Below are positions 59,243 to 64,000 of a DNA stretch of 64,000 nt, one piece after another; position 1 is the first letter of the stretch, and each line of letters starts with the position of its first letter. The DNA comes from SZUA-35 sp964351995 (GTDB lineage: Bacteria > Actinomycetota > Acidimicrobiia > Acidimicrobiales > SZUA-35): contig CAYGQE010000025.1 of assembly GCA_964351995.1 (NCBI GenBank), positions 1 through 64,000 of the forward strand. The letters are read 5' to 3'. The notes under the pieces were generated by a model. It ran no database searches. It saw only the letters and a list, made by a program, of their open reading frames with translations, and was not told the origin of the DNA. Both the position numbers and the translations under genes were made by a program.

Positions 59243-59248
59243 ATCCTA
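59243..59248 (-). promoter_or_regulatory. Candidate -10 box for leaderless thioesterase gene
   Basis: On the minus strand TAGGAT lies exactly 6 nt before the GTG at 59236; no Shine-Dalgarno. Confidence 0.45.
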
Positions 59249-59302
59249 CGAGTGCCCCCTCCCGACGCTCGAACTTGGGAGGACCCGACCCCTCCCAAGT
59301 GG

Positions 59303-60526
59303 TTAGCTGTGGGGGCGAACTGCATCGGCGGGGTCGAGTGCCGCAGCTTTCGATGCCGGGTAGAGGCCGGCCACTGCGCCGATCACGAGCGCAGCACCGA
59401 CACCCGCGGCCAAGGCCGGGGCAGGCACGTCGACCGTCCAATCTTGCGAGCGGGCGTAGATCACGGTCGCACCGACCCCGAGCCCAACGCCGAGCACGCC
59501 ACCGATAGCAGAAAGGGCCGATGCCTCGATCACGAACTGGCTTCGGATGTGACCCTTCCGAGCGCCGAGCGCTCGACGGAGGCCAATCTCCGATCGCCGC
59601 TCGATCACCGAGATCACCATGATGTTGGCGATGCCAACACCACCGACGAGCAGGGCCACGCCGCCGAGCGCCAGCAAGAGGTTCTGGAGATTCTGATCAA
59701 CTTTGGTCTGTGCTTCGAGCGCATCGGAGGGGCGCGACACCTGCACTTCGTTTGACGACGCTGGGTTCGCCGTTCGGGCCAAGAGCGGGCGGGTGTCGTC
59801 AACGGCACCCGGGTTGACTCGCACGTACACCGCACTGTGATTGGGGTCAGCGCCGAGTTCGTTGGTTGCGTAGTCGTGACCGATCATCACCGAGCGGTCG
59901 AGGTCTGGATGCAGCGGATGCGACTTCAGGATGCCGATGACTTGAAACGTCCGATCGCCAATCGACACCGTTGGTCCTCCGGTCAGATCGCTGATGCCCA
60001 GCCGCTCGGCAGCAACCGAGCCCAGCACAACGACGGGCAGTTTCTGGGTGTCGTCATCGATCTGACGGCCGACGGCGGTTTCCAACCCGAGCGTTTTCTT
60101 CAGCTTTCCATCGACGGCAACAGTCGAGAGCCCGTACGGCGAATCATCAAAGGAGTTGCGACCGACGTCAGCGTTCAGCGACGTGATGCCGGCGGACTCG
60201 TCGACCGTTGGAACGGCGCTGAGCATTCCGGCAGCATCAGTCGGCAGCTTGGCTTCGTCGCCGAAGACGCTCTGACCGGGCCGCACCTGCAACAGATTCG
60301 TACCGAGGTCATCAAGTTCTGCGAGAAGGTCTGCCTTGGACGACGAGGAGATACCAACCACGGCGACCATCGATGCAATGCCGATCGCAATACCGAGCGC
60401 GGTCAACAGCGTGCGTGCGGGGCGAGAGACCAACCCACCGAGGCCGGTGCGGATTCGGTCTGCCATACGAAGACGGGACCGCCCAAGCTCGGCTGCTGGA
60501 TTCGGTGAAGACGTTCGGCGGCTCAT
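59303..60526 (-). CDS. MacB-type ABC transporter permease (FtsX-like)
   Basis: 407 residues. TM1 about 38-60 (LLTALGIAIGIASMVAVVGIS), a large extracytoplasmic MacB_PCD domain (about 60-280), then three C-terminal helices (LLLALGGVALLVGGVGIANIMVISV; then SALSAIGGVLGVGLGVG; LAAGVGAALVIGAVAGLYPA) with ERRSEIGLRRALGARKGHI, the coupling segment. Final gene of the efflux operon; overlaps the ATPase by 4 bp. Confidence 0.93.
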   Translation of the reverse strand: MSRRTSSPNPAAELGRSRLRMADRIRTGLGGLVSRPARTLLTALGIAIGIASMVAVVGISSSSKADLLAELDDLGTNLLQVRPGQSVFGDEAKLPTDAAGMLSAVPTVDESAGITSLNADVGRNSFDDSPYGLSTVAVDGKLKKTLGLETAVGRQIDDDTQKLPVVVLGSVAAERLGISDLTGGPTVSIGDRTFQVIGILKSHPLHPDLDRSVMIGHDYATNELGADPNHSAVYVRVNPGAVDDTRPLLARTANPASSNEVQVSRPSDALEAQTKVDQNLQNLLLALGGVALLVGGVGIANIMVISVIERRSEIGLRRALGARKGHIRSQFVIEASALSAIGGVLGVGLGVGATVIYARSQDWTVDVPAPALAAGVGAALVIGAVAGLYPASKAAALDPADAVRPHS

Positions 60527-61215
60527 GACATCGCTCCTTCGAGGTCGAGCGACTCGACGATCTTCCCGTCACGCACGTTGATGCGGCGAGGCAGACGGTC
60601 AGCGACCTCGTTGTCGTGGGTGATGATGGCGATGGTCGAACCCTGGGTGGCGTTGAGGTCCAGCAAGAGTTCAAGAACGTCATCGCTGGTTCGGGTGTCG
60701 AGATTGCCGGTTGGTTCGTCGGCCAGGATCAACGACGGCTTCGAAACCAAGGCCCGGGCGATAGCCACGCGTTGTCGTTGACCACCCGACAACTTCGAGG
60801 GCTTGGTTCCCGATCGGTCCCCGAGCCCGACCAGTTCGAGGGCTTCCTGCGCTCGTTCGAGCCGCTCCCGCCGCTCGACAGCCTGATAGATCAGACCATT
60901 GGCGACGTTGTCGATCACCTTGGCCGTCTCGATGAGATGAAAGCTCTGAAAGATGAACCCGAGGCGTGTGGCCCGAACGGCGCAGAGCTGGCGCTCGCTG
61001 AGCGAGCGGGTGTCGATGCCGTCGATCAGCACCGAGCCAGAGGTTGGGCGGTCGAGCGTGCCCATCACATTCAGCAAGGTCGACTTGCCGGAACCCGACG
61101 GGCCGATGATGGCGGCGATCTCGCCTTCCTCGATAGCCAGATCAACCCCGTCGAGAGCGTTGATTGGACCGGGGTACGACCGGGTGACATCGACCAACTC
61201 GATCACAGCGCTCAT
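60523..61215 (-). CDS. MacB/LolD-type ABC transporter ATP-binding protein
   Basis: 230 residues. Walker A IIGPSGSGKSTLLNVMGTLD, Q-loop GFIFQSFHLIETAKVIDNV, signature LSGGQRQRVAIARALVS, Walker B LILADEPTGNLD, H-loop ITHDNEVADRL. The FIFQSFHL and GNLD pattern identifies the MacB-like exporters. Overlaps adaptor and permease genes by 4 bp. Confidence 0.95.
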   Translation of the reverse strand: MSAVIELVDVTRSYPGPINALDGVDLAIEEGEIAAIIGPSGSGKSTLLNVMGTLDRPTSGSVLIDGIDTRSLSERQLCAVRATRLGFIFQSFHLIETAKVIDNVANGLIYQAVERRERLERAQEALELVGLGDRSGTKPSKLSGGQRQRVAIARALVSKPSLILADEPTGNLDTRTSDDVLELLLDLNATQGSTIAIITHDNEVADRLPRRINVRDGKIVESLDLEGAMS

Positions 61216-62288
61216 GACGGCACCACCACTTGGGTGCCTTCATCCAGGCCGGTGATCTCGGCGATGCCGTTCACGACGTCCCCGAGCACAACTGCAGTCA
61301 AGGTCGGGCCGTCGACGCCGTCGACCTGCACAGCCCAGCCACCTTCGGCGAGAGCCACGAGAGCACGAACGGGAACCGTCAACACATCAGCGGCAACCGT
61401 TCGTGATGCCGTGATGGCGACCGTCTCGGCGCCGGCGAGATCTTGGCCCGCATCGATCGTGATCTTGACGTCGTAGCGAGTCGTGCCGTCGTCGCCGACC
61501 ACACGCTTCTGGTCGGTCACCGTGCCGGTGGCGGTCGCTCCGGCAGACTCGAGCTCGACTGACGAGCCGACCTCGAAGAACGTGCGCTGCTTCGTGGTCA
61601 CGCTCACCGAAACGGTTGGCGAATTGGCAGTGACGGTCACCGAGTCAAAGGTGTCGCCTACGTTCGGCGCTCTGTCGACGCGAATAGCTCCGTCGATGAA
61701 CACCACCTGCGTCCGGTCGACCTTGCCCGTTGCCGGGTGGCCGACATCACGCTGCCACGCCTTCACCGCAATTTCGGTGGAGAGTCCGAATTCACCGTCG
61801 ACCTCGAGGCGTCCCTTGTCATCGAATCCGGCATCGAGCAGGAACGTCTGGAGCTGTTCGACGTCGGCACCGGTCTGGAGACCGACCTTGTCGTTGGCCG
61901 CATCCCGCTCGCTCGTGGCCACTCGTCGCAGCTCTCGGTACAGCGGTTGCTCGCCCTGAGCGAGGATGACCGGCTTGTCGGCAACCCGCACGAGCTCGTC
62001 GCCGGGCCGCAAGACGTCGCCCGAGGTGGGTGATTTCGTCACGATGCCCGTCGCTTCAATGGGCAGGATGCTCTGGTCGCCGTAGCCAATGGTTCCATTG
62101 GCCTCTGCCTCTTCGACCAGGTTGCCACGAGAGACGTTGACGGTCTCGGCATCGGTCGAGGCTTCCGCGTTCGGAGTATCGGTCTCTTCACCTGTCGCTG
62201 CGCCGTCTCCAGTCCACAACAACGGTGTGAGAGCTGCGCCGCCCACAAGGAACGCAGCGCCAAGTGCGAATCGTCGACGCCCGATCAC
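61212..62288 (-). CDS. Efflux adaptor protein with peptidoglycan-binding domain
   Basis: 358 residues from GTG 62288 (GAAGGGAG 8 nt upstream). Membrane anchor about 7-27 (ALGAAFLVGGAALTPLLW), HlyD/MacA-like biotinyl-lipoyl half (VSRGNLVEEAEANGTIGYG, IVTKSPTSGDVLRPGDELVRV), a PG_binding_1 domain inserted about 120-190 (DVEQLQTFLLDAGFDDKGRL, EVDGEFGLSTEIAVKAWQRD) and a C-terminal beta-barrel. Adaptors of this build are common in Gram-positive MacAB-like systems. GTGA overlap with the upstream lipoprotein gene. Confidence 0.87.
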   Translation of the reverse strand: MIGRRRFALGAAFLVGGAALTPLLWTGDGAATGEETDTPNAEASTDAETVNVSRGNLVEEAEANGTIGYGDQSILPIEATGIVTKSPTSGDVLRPGDELVRVADKPVILAQGEQPLYRELRRVATSERDAANDKVGLQTGADVEQLQTFLLDAGFDDKGRLEVDGEFGLSTEIAVKAWQRDVGHPATGKVDRTQVVFIDGAIRVDRAPNVGDTFDSVTVTANSPTVSVSVTTKQRTFFEVGSSVELESAGATATGTVTDQKRVVGDDGTTRYDVKITIDAGQDLAGAETVAITASRTVAADVLTVPVRALVALAEGGWAVQVDGVDGPTLTAVVLGDVVNGIAEITGLDEGTQVVVPS

Positions 62289-62917
62289 TGGTCGCTCCCT
62301 TCGGCCTGGATTCCAGCGGGCTCGCACTTCTGCATGGCTGCATCGAACGCATCGAAGTCGATGTCCGCGTCGAGCTCGAACGCACCTCCGGACATGTCGA
62401 TGTCGAAGCCAGCGTCTGCCAGGCACTTCTGCATCTCGAGCATCTGGTCAGCCAACTCGGCCTCCTGTTCCGGCGACATCTCGAAGTCACCGAACGCATC
62501 TTCGAGAATCGGATCGCAGGTCTCCGAAGCCTCCTCGAACGAGTCCTCGTCGGTAGGGGCAGCGGCGTCACCGGCACCGTCTTCGACCTGGGTCGAATCG
62601 ATGTCGGCCCCCTCGGTGCCGGCCATGTTGATCTCGATACCGAAGTCAGCCATGCACTTCTCGTATTCCGCCATGGCGGCTTCGGCATCTTCTTCGGTGA
62701 CCTCCTCATTCTCGCCGTCCTCGTCGCTACTGCCGTCGTCGTTGCTGCCGTCGTCGTTGCTGCCGTCGTCTGCGCCAGCGTCGAGCGTCGGCAGATCAGA
62801 GGAAGCATCGTCAGATGTTGCGGCGCTGCCGCACGCACCGAGCGTGAGCGCCACGGCAAGGGCGAGGCCGATCAGCTTGGCGAGTCTGCGGGGTTGATGC
62901 GTCGTGTCTTTGGTCAT
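62285..62917 (-). CDS. Secreted acidic lipoprotein of the efflux operon
   Basis: 210 residues. Lipoprotein signal (LIGLALAVALTLGAC), Asp/Gly/Ser linker with NDDGS repeats, then an acidic helical domain with an internal duplication: AEYEKCMADFGIEINMAG and EMQKCLADAGFDIDMSG, each with one Cys, plus CDPIL and QKCEPAG. Four Cys could form two disulfides. No known family. First gene of the operon, divergent from the response regulator. Confidence 0.7.
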   Translation of the reverse strand: MTKDTTHQPRRLAKLIGLALAVALTLGACGSAATSDDASSDLPTLDAGADDGSNDDGSNDDGSSDEDGENEEVTEEDAEAAMAEYEKCMADFGIEINMAGTEGADIDSTQVEDGAGDAAAPTDEDSFEEASETCDPILEDAFGDFEMSPEQEAELADQMLEMQKCLADAGFDIDMSGGAFELDADIDFDAFDAAMQKCEPAGIQAEGSDQ

Positions 62918-62987
62918 GATTGGCTCCGTTTGATGGTTGAGGTGAGTTCGCCGATCTCGGCGATGGACACCACTTTCTGGGGCCGAC

Positions 62988-63046
62988 TTGAGAGCAACCT
63001 GAGGGAAGCTGAGAGGCGGTCTCAGGTTTCCTCAGCACGTTCTCAG
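62988..63046. promoter_or_regulatory. Six phased CTGAG/CTCAG half-sites in divergent promoter
   Basis: TTGAG 62988-62992, CTGAG 62999-63003 and CTGAG 63009-63013 on one strand, then CTCAG 63021-63025, 63031-63035 and 63042-63046. Spacing is 10-11 bp throughout with dyad symmetry near 63017. The last copies are extended (tctcaggttt at 63020-63029 and 63041-63050). This is the expected form of an OmpR-family binding array controlling the regulator and the efflux operon. Confidence 0.65.
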
Positions 63047-63068
63047 GTTTGCGGACGACACTGTTTCC

Positions 63069-63737
63069 ATGCGAGTACTGGTGATCGAAGACGACGAGGT
63101 CGTCGCTCAGGCGTTGGAGCGTGGCCTGGGCGCCGAAGGCTTCGACGTGGATGTCGCAAACGACGGCGACACCGGCGTCTGGATGGCGACCGAGCACGAG
63201 TACGCAGCGATCGTGCTCGACGTGATGCTCCCCGGCCGAAACGGCTTCCGGGTGTGCGCCGACCTTCGAGCTGATGACGTCGACACACCAATTCTGATGC
63301 TGACAGCCAAGTCAGGTGAGTACGACGAGGCCGAGGGTCTCGATGCTGGCGCCGACGACTACCTCACCAAGCCATTCTCGTTCGTGGTGTTGGCCGCCCG
63401 CCTCCGCGCGCTCCTGCGCCGTTCCGGTCCTCGTCAAGCAGTCGTACAAGTCATTGGCGATCTCGAAATCGATTTCGACCGGCGCATTGCCACCCGGGAC
63501 GGTCAGACCATCGAGCTGACCAATCGAGAGTTCACGTTGCTCGAGGTGATGGCCCGCCAACCGGCAGTCGTCTGCTCGAAGGACTTCCTCCTCGAACAGG
63601 TCTGGGGGCCCGACTTCACCGGTGGCCACAACGTGGTCGAGGTCTACGTGGGCTACCTCCGCAAGAAGATCGACGGTGACCGCGACAAGAAGATGCTGCA
63701 AACGGCTCGCGGCCATGGCTATCGGCTGGTGCCATGA
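63069..63737 (+). CDS. OmpR-family response regulator
   Basis: 222 residues. Receiver (1-120) with VIEDDEVV, phospho-Asp in AIVLDVMLPGRNG, Thr in LMLTAKSG, Lys in YLTKPFSFVVL; winged helix (about 128-222) with NREFTLLEVMARQPAVV and the C-terminal ARGHGYRLVP. Overlaps the sensor kinase by 4 bp. Likely controls the divergent efflux operon through the phased half-sites. Confidence 0.95.
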   Translation: MRVLVIEDDEVVAQALERGLGAEGFDVDVANDGDTGVWMATEHEYAAIVLDVMLPGRNGFRVCADLRADDVDTPILMLTAKSGEYDEAEGLDAGADDYLTKPFSFVVLAARLRALLRRSGPRQAVVQVIGDLEIDFDRRIATRDGQTIELTNREFTLLEVMARQPAVVCSKDFLLEQVWGPDFTGGHNVVEVYVGYLRKKIDGDRDKKMLQTARGHGYRLVP

Positions 63738-64000
63738 GACGCCTTTCCATTCGATGGCGTCTCACCCTGCTGGTGACCTCGGTCTTCGTCGTCGCCCTGT
63801 TCTTCGCGGGCACGATCGCTCGGCAACGGTTGGAAGCAACACTCGTGTCCACCGCGAGGGACAACGCCACGCAAACGCTTGCTGAATCGTTCTTCCCGAT
63901 CGAGGTCGTCGATGGTGACACGACCTTTGCGATCGACGGCATCACACGCTTTGTGTTCACCGATGTCGATGGCAACGAGCTCGGGCAGGACGAGTTCGCT
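63734..64000 (+). CDS. Sensor histidine kinase, 5' part only
   Basis: 89 residues visible, cut by the window end. RRLSIRWRLTLLVTSVFVVALFF is a TM1 typical of OmpR-partner kinases, followed by the start of an extracytoplasmic sensor domain (TTFAIDGITRFVFTDVDGNEL). ATGA overlap with the response regulator confirms pairing. HisKA/HATPase domains lie beyond the window. Confidence 0.85.
   Translation, partial: MRRLSIRWRLTLLVTSVFVVALFFAGTIARQRLEATLVSTARDNATQTLAESFFPIEVVDGDTTFAIDGITRFVFTDVDGNELGQDEFA

Noticed and set aside
58964..59755. Plus-strand open frame opposite thioesterase and permease
   Set aside because: Antisense to conserved hotdog and MacB-type proteins; no motif.

Overview
The window is a gene-dense, high-G+C chromosomal segment with short intergenic gaps and many 4-bp ATGA or GTGA stop/start overlaps. 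It probably comes from an actinomycete, most likely a deep-branching environmental Actinomycetota (Acidimicrobiia/Ilumatobacter-like). The clues are a mycothiol-dependent formaldehyde dehydrogenase, a BTAD/AAA regulator of the actinobacterial type, RskA-like domains, an ilvBN attenuation leader, and repeated leaderless promoters (TANNNT 6-8 nt before ATG/GTG). The taxonomic call is inference, because there is no rRNA in the window. I saw no tRNA, CRISPR array or classical transposase. No gene-free stretch exceeds 300 bases.

Layout. 0.2-7.8 kb, mostly minus strand: msrB, a 2OG-Fe(II) oxygenase, an APH-like kinase, a cyclophilin, metY, hpt and an enoyl-CoA hydratase, with one plus-strand zinc-ribbon membrane protein. 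7.9-11.1 kb plus: a fused GT2-GT4 glycosyltransferase, a small membrane protein and an OmpR-type regulator. 11.1-15.2 kb minus: a signalling operon of two STAS proteins, a PAS/HisKA/HATPase/REC/Hpt hybrid kinase, an H-NOX haem gas sensor and a second soluble histidine kinase, the last three joined by 4-bp overlaps. 15.4-16.9 kb: glpD. 17.0-18.0 kb: an AbiEi-like/DUF559 nuclease-like gene bracketed by two near-identical ~51-bp palindromes in inverted orientation, the best candidate for an undescribed mobile cassette. 18.0-20.6 kb minus: ilvB-ilvN behind a leader peptide and a transcription attenuator.

20.6-34 kb is mixed: lipoproteins, an ABM-like protein, a PNPOx-like protein, a kinase-like protein, mobB, a NIT-domain chemoreceptor, a RIO kinase, a 1086-residue BTAD-AAA-TPR regulator, mycothiol-dependent formaldehyde dehydrogenase plus cupin, and a cNMP-binding protein. 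34-40.4 kb: a diguanylate cyclase, a PEP-utilizing-enzyme-like protein without ATP-grasp, a GH3 glycosidase and an MBL-fold hydrolase. 40.8-45.6 kb minus: a complete polar amino-acid ABC transporter (aapJQMP-like) with two strong hairpins between the binding-protein gene and the permeases. 45.8-48.5 kb plus: azlC-azlD and an ECF-like sigma factor with a membrane partner. 48.6-51.4 kb plus: a second metY, an alpha/beta hydrolase and a Popeye-like membrane cNMP-binding protein, apparently one operon. 51.4-59.2 kb: GNAT, 3-hydroxyacyl-CoA dehydrogenase, a lipoprotein with two RskA-like domains, an iodotyrosine-deiodinase-like nitroreductase, a YjdF-like membrane protein, a DUF885 protein, a minimal P450-like protein and a hotdog thioesterase. 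59.3-64 kb: a MacAB-like efflux operon (lipoprotein, adaptor with peptidoglycan-binding domain, ATPase, permease) divergent from a two-component system whose kinase runs off the window. Their shared intergenic region carries six helically phased CTGAG-type half-sites.

How the genes work together: the central theme is sensing and signalling (haem gas sensing, phosphorelay, STAS switches, cNMP, c-di-GMP, ECF sigma, chemoreceptor), set among housekeeping amino-acid metabolism (Met, BCAA), amino-acid uptake and efflux.
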